This document shows, one piece after another, positions 1 to 7,694 of a stretch of 64,000 bases of DNA. The stretch spans positions 248,001 to 312,000 of the forward strand of contig NZ_MDJZ01000016.1 of NCBI RefSeq assembly GCF_002151125.1. The letters run 5' to 3'. The notes below the pieces were generated by a model. It made no database searches. It saw only the letters and a list, made by a program, of their open reading frames with translations, and was not told where the DNA came from. Each line of letters begins with the position of its first letter. Within the stretch, counting starts at the first letter, position 1. A program made the position numbers and the translations under genes. This DNA is from Clavibacter michiganensis. GTDB lineage: Bacteria; Actinomycetota; Actinomycetes; Actinomycetales; Microbacteriaceae.

Positions 1-396
1 ACGCCCGCCGACCAGGCCGCCGGCAAGAACACGATCGCCGACGGCGTCGTCGAGAAGGTCGCCGGCATCGCGGCCCGCCAGGTCCCCGGCGTGCACGACC
101 TGGGCAACGGCGCGGCCCGTGCCGTCGGCGCGATCCGCAACGTCATCGGCCAGCAGGACCGCGGCCAGGGCATCTCCGTCGAGGTCGGCGAGAAGCAGGT
201 CGCGGCGGACATCGTCGTGGTCGCCGAGTACCCCGTCGCGCTGCAGGACCTCGCCGACCGGATCCGCGAGTCCGTCACCGACGCGATCTCGCAGGTCGTC
301 GGCATGGACGTGACCGAGGTCAACGTCACCGTCTCCGACGTGCACATCCCGTCGGACGACAAGGACGACGACGACCAGAAGAGCCGCGTCCAGTAG
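1..396 (+). CDS. Asp23/Gls24 family envelope stress protein (5' truncated)
   Basis: The reading frame is open from base 1, so the true start lies outside the window; 131 residues are visible. It opens with a typical Asp23/Gls24 block (NTIADGVVEKVAGIAAR, then VPGVHDLG), followed by the family's beta-rich core (ADIVVVAEYPVALQDLADRI) and the closing VNVTVSDVHIP. The tail is very acidic (DDKDDDDQ). Family members in Gram-positive bacteria form membrane-associated assemblies linked to envelope and alkaline stress; the exact job here is unknown. A strong hairpin follows the stop. A second Asp23-type gene lies just beyond the aquaporin gene. Confidence 0.88.
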   Translation, partial: TPADQAAGKNTIADGVVEKVAGIAARQVPGVHDLGNGAARAVGAIRNVIGQQDRGQGISVEVGEKQVAADIVVVAEYPVALQDLADRIRESVTDAISQVVGMDVTEVNVTVSDVHIPSDDKDDDDQKSRVQ

Positions 397-407
397 CACC
401 GCCTGCT

Positions 408-437
408 GACGGGACCGGGGCGCGCCCCGGTCCCGTC
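408..437 (+). terminator. GC-rich hairpin after Asp23 gene
   Basis: A perfect 13-bp inverted repeat (GACGGGACCGGGG, 4-nt loop, mirror arm) begins 11 bases after the stop codon. No U-tract follows, which is common for actinobacterial terminators. It separates the Asp23 gene from the aquaporin gene. Confidence 0.7.
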
Positions 438-516
438 GCCGCGCGGGGCGCCGTCCCCGCGTGCCCCCGACCGACCCACGACCGCACCACCCGCAGCATC
501 CAGAGGACACGAACCG

Positions 517-1332
517 ATGAGCAAGTCGACCACCACGAGGGCGCCCCGCGACACCCCGGCCCAGGGCCGCGGGCAGAAGGCCGCATCCGCCGGGGAGCGC
601 CCGTCGTCCGCCGCGCGCTGGGGCGCCGAGGCGTTCGGCACGTTCCTGCTCGTGTTCGGCGGCGTCGGCACCGCGCTCTACGCGTCCGCGTTCCCCGACG
701 ACGGCAACGCCACGGGCGTCGGGTTCCTCGGCGTCGCGCTCGCGTTCGGCCTCACCGTGATGGCCGGCGTCGCCGCGGTCGGCGGGATCTCCGGCGGCCA
801 CTTCAACCCCGCCGTCAGCGTCGGCCTCGCGTTCGCGGGCCGCATCGGCTGGCGCGAGGTGCCCGGCTACGTGATCGCGCAGCTCATCGGGGGGATCCTC
901 GCCTCCAGCGCCCTCGCGCTCATCGCCGCCGACGGCCCGGCCGGGTACCTCGCGGCGGCGCAGGACGCGGGCTTCGCCTCGAACGGCTTCGGTGACGCAT
1001 CACCCGGCGGCTTCGGCCTCGCCGCCGTGCTCGTCGCCGAGGTGATCCTCACGGCGGTCTTCGTGACCGTGATCCTCGCGGTCACCGGCCAGAAGGCGTA
1101 CGCGGCCGTGGCGCCGATCGTGATCGGGCTCACGCTCACCCTGATCCACCTCATCAGCATCCCGGTCAGCAACACGTCCGTGAATCCGGCCCGCTCCATC
1201 GCCGCCGCGGTCTACGGCGGGCCCGACGCGCTCGGGCAGGTGTGGGCGTTCATCGTCGCGCCCCTGGTCGGCGCTGCGATCGCCGGGCTCGCGCACCGCG
1301 CGCTGACCCGCGCCGCCGCCGTCCCCGCCTGA
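517..1332 (+). CDS. aqpZ: Aquaporin Z-like water channel (MIP family)
   Basis: This is a 271-residue channel of the major intrinsic protein family, expected to carry water across the cytoplasmic membrane. Both NPA boxes are present: SGGHFNPAVS in the first half and TSVNPARS in the second. The stretch LTLIHLISIPVSNTSVNPAR closely resembles AqpZ, including the pore-lining His and Arg, which favours water over glycerol. Six membrane segments are apparent. A charged, disordered N-terminal extension of about 33 residues precedes the first one and is longer than in E. coli AqpZ. GAGGAC upstream serves as the ribosome binding site. Its position between two Asp23-type genes suggests a role in osmotic or envelope stress. 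Confidence 0.93.
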   Translation: MSKSTTTRAPRDTPAQGRGQKAASAGERPSSAARWGAEAFGTFLLVFGGVGTALYASAFPDDGNATGVGFLGVALAFGLTVMAGVAAVGGISGGHFNPAVSVGLAFAGRIGWREVPGYVIAQLIGGILASSALALIAADGPAGYLAAAQDAGFASNGFGDASPGGFGLAAVLVAEVILTAVFVTVILAVTGQKAYAAVAPIVIGLTLTLIHLISIPVSNTSVNPARSIAAAVYGGPDALGQVWAFIVAPLVGAAIAGLAHRALTRAAAVPA

Positions 1333-1360
1333 GCCGGCCCTCTCCCGCCCGGGACTCGCG

Positions 1361-1411
1361 CCCCCGCACCCATCCCGCCCCCGCACCGATCCCGCCCCCG
1401 CACCCATCCCG
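1361..1411. repeat. 17-bp tandem repeat, three copies
   Basis: Three consecutive 17-bp units lie between the aquaporin gene and the next Asp23-type gene. Units 1 and 3 are identical (CCCCCGCACCCATCCCG) and unit 2 differs by one base. It sits in the leader of the downstream gene, so copy number would change promoter or leader spacing. Confidence 0.85.
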
Positions 1412-1443
1412 CACCGCATCCGCACCACCGAAGGAGCACCGCC

Positions 1444-2397
1444 GTGAACGACGCCGCACCCGCCATCCGTCCCATCGACCTGACCGGCATCGACGCCGCG
1501 CACCCGGAGGGGGAGACGGTCGCGCATCGCGTGGGCGTCGCCGCGGCCGAGACCGCCGCGGGCGTCACGGGCGTGCATCACCTCGGCGGCCCGGCCGCGC
1601 GCGCCCTCGACGCGGCATCGCGGGCGATCCGCGGCGCGAGCACCGGCCCCGGCGTCACGGTCTCCGAGGAGGCCGGCGGCACCGTGGTCGACATCGACCT
1701 GGTGGTCGAGTACCCGGCGCCCGTGCAGGACGTCGTCGACGAGACGCGCGAGCAGGTGGCCCGCGCCGCCCGGCAGATCGCCCCCGGCGCCGTGCGCGTC
1801 AACATCCGCGTGACCGACGTGCACGGCCCGTTCGACGACGAGCAGTCGCCCGCCGGGGCCGCGCTCGAGAAGGCGAAGGACGCCGGATCCGACGCGCTGG
1901 AGAAGGCGAAGGCGGCGGGATCCGAGGGGCTCGACAAGGCGAAGGCGGCGGGCTCCGAGGCCGCCGACCGCGCCCGCGAGGCCGGCGACCGGATCCAGGG
2001 CGCATCCGCCGACGCCGCCGACCGCGCGCAGGACGCCGGATCGCGCGCCGCGGACGCCGCGAAGGACATCGGTTCCGAGGCCGCCGACCGCGCGAAGGCC
2101 GCGGGCGCCGTGCTCGCCGGATCCGCGAAGGCGGACGTCGAGGAGACCCGCGAGGCGGCCGCGGAGCGCGACGCCGCCGAGGCCGACGACGACGCCGCCG
2201 ACTTCGACACCTACGCGGAGCCCGCCGCATCCGCGTCGCCCGAGGTCACCGTGATCGTCGACGGCGACCGCGACGGCACCACCCGCGTCGAGGTCGACGG
2301 CCCCGCGACGGTGGAGGTCCAGGGCGACCGCGTCGAGGTCGACGCCTCCGCCGCGGCCCGCGCGGACGACGCTGACGGGGACGCCGACCGGTCCTAG
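1444..2397 (+). CDS. Asp23/Gls24 family protein with hendecad-repeat tail
   Basis: The product has 317 residues and a GTG start, preceded by AAGGAG at good spacing. Residues about 25-130 form an Asp23/Gls24 domain (VTGVHHLGG; VVDIDLVVEYPAPVQDVVDE; VRVNIRVTDVHGPF). From residue 142 to about 230 the chain runs in Ala/Lys/Glu/Asp-rich repeats of 11 residues, such as EKAKDAGSDAL, EKAKAAGSEGL and DKAKAAGSEAA. This pattern resembles group 3 LEA proteins and other amphipathic helices that bind membranes or protect against water loss. An acidic C-terminal region follows. The linkage of this tail to an Asp23 domain is unusual. Its neighbour is an aquaporin, so a role in osmotic or desiccation stress is a reasonable inference. 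Confidence 0.82.
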   Translation: MNDAAPAIRPIDLTGIDAAHPEGETVAHRVGVAAAETAAGVTGVHHLGGPAARALDAASRAIRGASTGPGVTVSEEAGGTVVDIDLVVEYPAPVQDVVDETREQVARAARQIAPGAVRVNIRVTDVHGPFDDEQSPAGAALEKAKDAGSDALEKAKAAGSEGLDKAKAAGSEAADRAREAGDRIQGASADAADRAQDAGSRAADAAKDIGSEAADRAKAAGAVLAGSAKADVEETREAAAERDAAEADDDAADFDTYAEPAASASPEVTVIVDGDRDGTTRVEVDGPATVEVQGDRVEVDASAAARADDADGDADRS

Positions 2398-2443
2398 CGA
2401 TCGGGGGTGGGGCTGGACGGCCCGCGCGCGCGGCTCCGCGGCG

Positions 2444-2887
2444 TCAGTCGAAGCGGACGCCGCCCGGCCGTGACCGGCTCGCGGTCATGACCAGGTAGAC
2501 GATCTGCCCGAGGAGCGGGATGAAGTTGATGAAGATCCACGTGCCGCTGCGGTCGACGTCGTGCAGCCGTCGCCACGAGACGGCCAGCGACGGGATGAAG
2601 ACGGCGAGCTGCGCCACCGCCGAGATGCCGCTCCAGACGTCCACGACGGCGAAGCTGCCGGCGATGTCCAGCGGGTCGCGTCCGCCCGTGCTGAGGCCGC
2701 TCAGGATGTCGAGGACGTTCGAGGCCACGAACCCCGTGAGCGCCCACCACCAGAACTCGCTCCGGCTCGCCCGCCCGCGGAAGGTCGCGTACTTGAGGAA
2801 GAACCTCCGCATCGCCTCGTACCAGGACGCGCCGTAGAGTGGCAGGTCGAGGGACGGCGTGGATCCGGGCGTCGTCGCGGGGGTCAT
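2444..2887 (-). CDS. DUF805 family membrane protein
   Basis: A 147-residue membrane protein with the DUF805 signature: a first helix preceded by FRGRASRSEFWWW and the later RRLHDVDRSGTW motif before the last helices. Four hydrophobic segments are visible. The family's function is unknown. The start codon overlaps, as ATGA, the stop of the frame that would end the upstream small-multidrug-export gene at 2884, suggesting translational coupling with the ABC exporter operon. Confidence 0.85.
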   Translation of the reverse strand: MTPATTPGSTPSLDLPLYGASWYEAMRRFFLKYATFRGRASRSEFWWWALTGFVASNVLDILSGLSTGGRDPLDIAGSFAVVDVWSGISAVAQLAVFIPSLAVSWRRLHDVDRSGTWIFINFIPLLGQIVYLVMTASRSRPGGVRFD

Positions 2888-3437
2888 GCCTCGACCGTAT
2901 CGGTGGCGCGCCCGTCGGCACAGCGCGCAGGCGCGGCCGGGCGGCGCGCCGGCCGGGACCCGGACCGGAGCACACCGCCGCCAGCCCCAGCACCGCGAGC
3001 GCCCCGAACGCGACGCCCCACACGACGATCGCGATCGTCTCCCAGATCAGCACCGCGCGCGGGCGGGCGCCGAAGGAGACCATCGCGGCCGACGTGAAGT
3101 GCGTCGGCAGCAGCAGCGGCCCGAGGAGGCTGACGCCCGGCACGCCGTACCGGTCGAACGTGCGGCGGACCTTGGCACGCCGGGGCGTCTCCTCCTTCGC
3201 GCCGTCGCGCGTGAGCCGGGTGCGCGTGCGGGACGCGACCAGCACGATCAGCGCCACGATGGCGACGTTCCCGACCACCGCCGCGAGCACCGCGACCGCC
3301 ACGTGCTGGCCGCTGAGCACGCCCAGCACGGCGGCGAGCTCGACCTCGAGGAACGGGATCATCGCGGTGACCATGATCCCGAACCACCGGAGCACCTCCG
3401 GCAGCCCGTTCGTGAAGTCCTGCAGCGCGTCGATCAT
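2884..3437 (-). CDS. Small multidrug export-like membrane protein (COG2426 type), apparent frameshift near its 3' end
   Basis: It starts at ATG 3437, overlapping the stop of the ABC permease gene as ATGA. About 160 residues match small membrane proteins annotated as small multidrug export proteins: MIPFLEVELAAVLG near the N-terminus, then GVPGVSLLGPLLLPTHFTSA and FGALAVLGLAAV. In the sequence as given, the frame does not stop after the last helix. It runs on to 2394 through the whole DUF805 gene, with an implausible Arg/Pro-rich tail. A one-base shift at about 2950-2975 would put the stop at 2884, in an ATGA overlap with the DUF805 start. I give those boundaries; the alternative is a 2394-3437 frame. 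The family function is poorly established. Confidence 0.6.
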
Positions 3438-4561
3438 GCCTTCAGCGCCTCCTTGAGCTTCACGCGGGATCCGGTCCGGAGCAGCGAGTTGCTGTAGATG
3501 CGGGATCCGAGGGCGACCACCACGGCGGTCGTCGCGATGAGCACGGCGAGCGACACGAGCGGCTCCCACCACTGGGCCTCACCGAGGAACAGGCGCATCG
3601 GCATCCCGACCGGGGCCGCGAACGGCACGTACGACATGATCGTCATCACCACGGGGTTGTCGTTGAAGAAGATGACCGCGAAGTACGGGATCATCACGAG
3701 GTACGTGACCGGGGCCGTGACGGCGCCCACGTCCTCCTGGCGGGACACGAGCGAGGCCGCGGCCGCGAAGAGCGACGCGAGCAGCACGAACCCGAACAGG
3801 AAGAACACGACGAACCAGATCACGGCGGGGCCGACGATCGCCAGCAGCGCCGTCTGCTCGGTCACCAGGAGGCCGACGCCCGTCATCAGGGCGATGAGCG
3901 CGATCTGCGTGAACGCCAGGAGGCTGTTGCCGAGCACCTTGCCCGCGAGCAGCGCCCGCACGGGGATGGTCGACATGAGCAGCTCGACCACGCGGGTCTG
4001 CTTCTCCTCGACGACGCTCTGGGCGATGATCTGGCCGAACGTCAGCGCGGAGATGAAGAACACGAGGCCGAACGCGATCGCCACGAGGTAGGCGATGGCC
4101 GGGTTGGTGGCCGGCTCCTCGAGGAGCTCCACGCGCGGGGTGTCGGTGAGGGCGCCCACGACGCCGTCGGGCGCAGAGGTGTCGCCGATCACGAGCACGG
4201 CGCCGTCGACGTCGGCCTGGGTGTCGGGGACGACCGCGGCCTCCACGTCGCCGTCGCGCACCATCTCCTGCGCGGCCTCGACGCTGTCGGCGGGCACGCC
4301 CTCGAGCGACTCGGCGGCGGACACGGCCTGCGAGGCGGTGCCGACCACGGCCACGCGCGTGCGTTCGCCGTCGCCGTCGTCGTTGGCGGCGAGGAACCCG
4401 GTGACGACGATGGAGGCCAGGATCCCGATGAGCAGGATCGCGGTGCTGATGAGGAACGACTTGCTGCGCAGGCGCATGCGCACCTCGCGGCCCGTGACGA
4501 GCATCGTGGACTGGGCGAAGGACGGGGCCGTGCCCCGTTCGGTGGTGCGGGCGGTGCTCAC
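3434..4561 (-). CDS. ABC-2 type transporter permease (NatB-like)
   Basis: This 375-residue permease has an N-terminal membrane helix at about residues 35-58 and a large soluble loop to about residue 160. Five further helices follow, including the characteristic QIIAQSVVEEKQTRVVELLM stretch of NatB-type ABC-2 exporters. It pairs with the ATPase encoded immediately upstream; the GTG start overlaps that gene's stop as GTGA. NatAB-like systems export sodium or small toxic molecules, but the substrate cannot be read from sequence. Two small membrane protein genes follow in the same operon. Confidence 0.88.
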   Translation of the reverse strand: MSTARTTERGTAPSFAQSTMLVTGREVRMRLRSKSFLISTAILLIGILASIVVTGFLAANDDGDGERTRVAVVGTASQAVSAAESLEGVPADSVEAAQEMVRDGDVEAAVVPDTQADVDGAVLVIGDTSAPDGVVGALTDTPRVELLEEPATNPAIAYLVAIAFGLVFFISALTFGQIIAQSVVEEKQTRVVELLMSTIPVRALLAGKVLGNSLLAFTQIALIALMTGVGLLVTEQTALLAIVGPAVIWFVVFFLFGFVLLASLFAAAASLVSRQEDVGAVTAPVTYLVMIPYFAVIFFNDNPVVMTIMSYVPFAAPVGMPMRLFLGEAQWWEPLVSLAVLIATTAVVVALGSRIYSNSLLRTGSRVKLKEALKA

Positions 4562-5439
4562 TGGACGACCTCCTGGAAGATCTCGCTGAGGGTGGGGCGG
4601 CGGCGCGTGAACCCGGTGACGGATCCGCGGGAGACGGCCTCGGCGAGCACGCGCTGGCGCGCCTCCTCCTCGGCCTCGAAGAGCACGTAGCCCCCGTCGA
4701 ACTCGACGACCTCGACGCCGGGCACGTCGCGCACCCAGCCGCCGTCGCCGTCGATCTGGAGCTCCGTGAGGGGGCGGCTGTGCTGGTCGCGCAGCTCCTC
4801 GCGGTCGCCGGATGCGCGGATCCGGCCCTCGGCGATGACGACCACGTCGTCGCAGAGGCGCTCCACGATGTCGAGCTGGTGCGAGGAGAAGAGGACGGGC
4901 ACGCCCTGCGCGGCCCGGTCGGTGAGGACGCCGAGGACGGTCTCGACCGCGATCGGGTCGAGGCCCGAGAACGGCTCGTCGAGCACGAGCACCTCGGGGT
5001 CGTGCACGAGGCTCGCGGCGATCTGCGCGCGCTGCTGGTTGCCGAGCGACAGCGACTCGATGGGGTCGTTCCGGCGCTCGCCGAGGCTGAGGCGCTCGAG
5101 CAGCCGCTCGGTGCTCGCGGTCGCGTCGGCGGCGCTCATGCCGTGCAGGCGGCCGAGGTAGACGATCTGCTCCTGCAGCTTCATCTTCGGGTAGAGGCCG
5201 CGCTCCTCCGGCATGTAGCCGAAGGTGCGGCGGCTGGAGGTGCCGAGGTCGCTGCCGTTCAGCGACACGGAGCCGGAGTCGGCGGTGAGCACGCCGAGCA
5301 TGATCCGCATGGTGGTGGTCTTGCCGGCGCCGTTGCCGCCGACGAAGCCGGTCAGCCTCCCCGGCCGCACGGCGAAGGACACGTCGTCGAGGACACGGCG
5401 GTCCCCGAACGATCGCGTGACGTTCTGGACTTCGAGCAC
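4558..5439 (-). CDS. ABC transporter ATP-binding protein (NatA-like)
   Basis: A 293-residue nucleotide-binding subunit. Walker A is GGNGAGKTT at residues 34-42. The signature region reads LSLGNQQRAQIAASLVHDP, with LSLGNQ in place of LSGGQ. Walker B and the catalytic Glu are VLVLDEPFSGLDP. The C-terminal 70 residues are the extension usual in NatA/DrrA-type ATPases (TLSEIFQEVV end). I chose GTG 5439 because GAGGAGG lies 7 bases upstream and homology begins at LEVQNVTRSFG; the longer open frame beyond it is low-complexity. It is the first gene of the exporter operon. Confidence 0.92.
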   Translation of the reverse strand: MLEVQNVTRSFGDRRVLDDVSFAVRPGRLTGFVGGNGAGKTTTMRIMLGVLTADSGSVSLNGSDLGTSSRRTFGYMPEERGLYPKMKLQEQIVYLGRLHGMSAADATASTERLLERLSLGERRNDPIESLSLGNQQRAQIAASLVHDPEVLVLDEPFSGLDPIAVETVLGVLTDRAAQGVPVLFSSHQLDIVERLCDDVVVIAEGRIRASGDREELRDQHSRPLTELQIDGDGGWVRDVPGVEVVEFDGGYVLFEAEEEARQRVLAEAVSRGSVTGFTRRRPTLSEIFQEVVQ

Positions 5440-5629
5440 GGAGGGCCTCCTCGGTGGGCGTGGGTGATCCGTGCTGCTCACGCTAGGCGCGGGGTGCCCG
5501 CGGGGAGTCCGCCATGAGGGGGAACCGGGTGGGGGACGGGACGGGGCGTTCCTCAGGTGGTCCGCTCGGGCGACGGGGATGCGGCTCGCGGCCGATGGGG
5601 CAGGGGCGCGCCCGCGGGAGCGTGGGGGC

Positions 5630-6262
5630 ATGAAACGACGTCTCCTCGTCCTCCCTGTCCTCCTCCTCCCTGTCCTCCTCCTCCTCCCTGTCCTCCTCCT
5701 CCTGAGCGGTTGCGCGTCCGGCCCCATGGGCGGGACCGGGGAGGCCGAACCGGACCCGACCTCGACATCGACCTCGGCTCCTACGAGGACGGCACCGCGG
5801 GAGGACTGGGCGGCCATCGAGGAGCGGCTCACCGAGGCGGTCGCCGCGACGGAGGCCGCCCTCCCGGGCGAGTGGACGGACACGCCGCCCTTCCTGCTCG
5901 AGCACGCGTGCATGGCCGACCGGGGTGACTACCGCCGGGAGCAGTGGGTGCCCACCTCGACCGGAACCGCCGTCGTCTACTCGGGACGGGCCAGCTGGTA
6001 CGAGGAGGAGGACTACTTCGACACGCTCGACGAGCGGCTCGTCACCACCTGGTCCGCGCTCGGCCTGGAGGTCGAGTCGGGTGACATCGCGACCCGGGAC
6101 GACGAGGCGCTCGCCTCGCTCTCCTTCGCCTACGGCGTGGCCGTCGCGACGATCCCCGGCTCCGACCAGATGCGCTTCGTCGGCGGCTTCGACGGTGACA
6201 ACTGGATCGTCGCGGCGACCGTGAGCTGCGACACCCCGGGATTCCCCCGCCCCGCATCCTGA
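5630..6262 (+). CDS. Putative lipoprotein with repeat-expanded signal peptide
   Basis: A 210-residue secreted lipoprotein. It starts with MKRR and a long Leu/Pro/Val hydrophobic core, then the lipobox LLSGC. A Thr/Ser/Pro/Ala linker (TSTSTSAPTRT) precedes the mature domain of about 150 residues. That domain contains two or three Cys and several Trp/Tyr-rich stretches and resembles small actinobacterial lipoproteins of unknown function; I do not recognise a named family. The signal peptide is encoded by three near-identical 15-18 bp units. It is divergent from the ABC exporter operon. Confidence 0.75.
   Translation: MKRRLLVLPVLLLPVLLLLPVLLLLSGCASGPMGGTGEAEPDPTSTSTSAPTRTAPREDWAAIEERLTEAVAATEAALPGEWTDTPPFLLEHACMADRGDYRREQWVPTSTGTAVVYSGRASWYEEEDYFDTLDERLVTTWSALGLEVESGDIATRDDEALASLSFAYGVAVATIPGSDQMRFVGGFDGDNWIVAATVSCDTPGFPRPAS
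5653..5703 (+). repeat. In-frame 15-18 bp tandem repeat in a signal peptide
   Basis: The unit CCCTGTCCTCCTCCT occurs at 5653, 5668 and 5686, with an extra CCT after the second and third copies. It encodes PVLLL, PVLLLL and PVLLLL in the hydrophobic core of the lipoprotein signal peptide. All unit lengths are multiples of three, so slippage would change core length without breaking the frame. Confidence 0.85.
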
Positions 6263-6266
6263 GGCC

Positions 6267-6298
6267 CCGCCCGTCCGACCCCTCGACCGCACGGGCGG
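6267..6298 (+). terminator. Hairpin after lipoprotein gene
   Basis: Inverted repeat CCGCCCGT / ACGGGCGG with a 16-nt loop, starting 4 bases after the lipoprotein stop codon. It is weaker than the other hairpins in the window because of the long loop. Confidence 0.45.
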
Positions 6299-6390
6299 TC
6301 GTCCTTCGGGTCGGGGGATGCCGATCACGCCCCTGCTCTGGGGCGCCGCCGCGGGTGGCTCGGCGGCCGCGGCGCTCCTAAGGTCGGACC

Positions 6391-6813
6391 ATGCGCATCG
6401 CCACCGTCGTCCAGGCCGTCGCCGACGGGGTCGGCGCGGCGGGATTCGTGCTGTTCGCGCTGATCGCGACCGACATCGGCACCCCGCCGCTGGCCCTGAG
6501 CGGGCTCGCGCTGGTCGTGCTGTCCGGCGTCGTGCGGGTGGCCGCGCTCGTCCAGGTGCGTCGCGGGCTCGTGCGCGTCGGGACGCGACGCGGAGCGTGG
6601 CGCTGGTGGATCCACGCGCTCTGGATCGTGCAGGCCGTCGCCTTCGTCGCGGGGCTCGTGCTCGCGCACTCGTCCGTGGGTCCGGCCGTGACGGCCCTGC
6701 TCGCCGGGGTCGTGGTCGGCGTCGCGTCCGCCGGGCTCGCCGGGGGCGCCGCCCGTCGCGCGGGACGCGGATCCGCCTTCGTCGACTCGGCCTCGATCAC
6801 CGCCTACGCGTAG
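6391..6813 (+). CDS. Small membrane protein of unknown function
   Basis: A 140-residue protein with four predicted membrane helices: at about 10-25, 33-50, 70-90 and 95-118. A short basic loop (VQVRRGLVRVGTRRG) lies between helices 2 and 3. I do not recognise a family. The opposite strand is also open here but lacks hydrophobic pattern or start signals, so the plus strand is preferred. It converges on the lactonase gene, whose stop codon lies in the last bases of this gene (an overlap of about 10 bp). Confidence 0.6.
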   Translation: MRIATVVQAVADGVGAAGFVLFALIATDIGTPPLALSGLALVVLSGVVRVAALVQVRRGLVRVGTRRGAWRWWIHALWIVQAVAFVAGLVLAHSSVGPAVTALLAGVVVGVASAGLAGGAARRAGRGSAFVDSASITAYA

Positions 6814-7694
6814 GCGCTCGCCGCCGGCCCCGTGACGCCCGGGCGCACCGCGAACAGCATGCCCGCGCGCGGATGCCGGGCCGAGTCCTCCGCGATGTAG
6901 CCCTCCTGCGAGGTCGTGATGACGAGCACGTCGCGGTGGGGGCCGACGAAGGCGCAGCTGGAGACCTGGGGCGCGTCGACGCGCACGGATCCCACGTGCT
7001 CGCCCGCGGGCGAGTAGCGCCGCACCTCGCCGCCGCCCCAGAGCGCGACCCAGAGGAACCCCTCGTCGTCGACGCACATGCCGTCGGGGTGGCCGTCGGC
7101 GGGGTCGATCTCGACCACCACCTCGGGATCCGCCAGCCCGCCGTCCTCCGTGATCCGGAACCGGCGCACCTGCTGCGTGGGGGTGTCGATGTAGAGCATC
7201 TCGGTGCCGCCCGTGTCGAACGCGGTGCCGTTGGAGATGGTGACGCCCTCGAGCACGGTCGTCGCGACGCCGCGGTCGAGCAGGTAGAGCGCGCCGGCGC
7301 CGGGCGTCTTGTCGAAGGCCATGGATCCCGCCCAGAGCCGGCCGCGCGGATCGACCTCGCCGTCGTTCATGCGGCGCCGGACTCCGTCCTGCGGCAGCAC
7401 GTCGGCCATCGGGATCAGCGTGCCCTCCGCCGTGAGGCGGACGAAGCCGTCGCGCGCCGCGAGCACGTGGCCGCCTTCCGCGTGCCGGACCACAGCGCCG
7501 ACCGGCCCGCCGACGTGCGTCTCCGTGACGGGCCCGACCGCGAGCGTGACGGGATCCAGCGTGGCCTCCCGCACGATGCCGACGTACTGGTCGGCCCAGA
7601 GGAGCGTGCCGCGCGCCGCGTCCCAGAGCGGCGCCTCGGCGTGCTCGGAGCGGACGGTGTCGAGGGGCACGGCGTCCCACGCGGTGACGCTCAT
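6804..7694 (-). CDS. SMP-30/gluconolactonase family protein
   Basis: A 296-residue six-bladed propeller hydrolase of the SMP-30/gluconolaconase/LRE family, expected to open sugar lactones using one divalent metal. The family's metal ligands are recognisable: Glu20 (EAPLW), Asn in RRMNDGEVDPRGRLW, Asn in ISNGTAFD and Asp in HPDGMCVDDEG. The ATG start overlaps the stop of the upstream SDR gene as ATGA. The pair therefore likely oxidises a sugar to its lactone (SDR) and hydrolyses it (this enzyme). The sugar is not evident from the sequence. Confidence 0.88.
   Translation of the reverse strand: MSVTAWDAVPLDTVRSEHAEAPLWDAARGTLLWADQYVGIVREATLDPVTLAVGPVTETHVGGPVGAVVRHAEGGHVLAARDGFVRLTAEGTLIPMADVLPQDGVRRRMNDGEVDPRGRLWAGSMAFDKTPGAGALYLLDRGVATTVLEGVTISNGTAFDTGGTEMLYIDTPTQQVRRFRITEDGGLADPEVVVEIDPADGHPDGMCVDDEGFLWVALWGGGEVRRYSPAGEHVGSVRVDAPQVSSCAFVGPHRDVLVITTSQEGYIAEDSARHPRAGMLFAVRPGVTGPAASAYA

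Noticed and set aside
5440-5913. N-terminal extension of the NatA-like ATPase by about 158 codons
   Set aside because: The extension is Ser/Arg/Pro low-complexity and overlaps the divergent lipoprotein gene. GTG 5439 has a GAGGAGG site and matches the family start.
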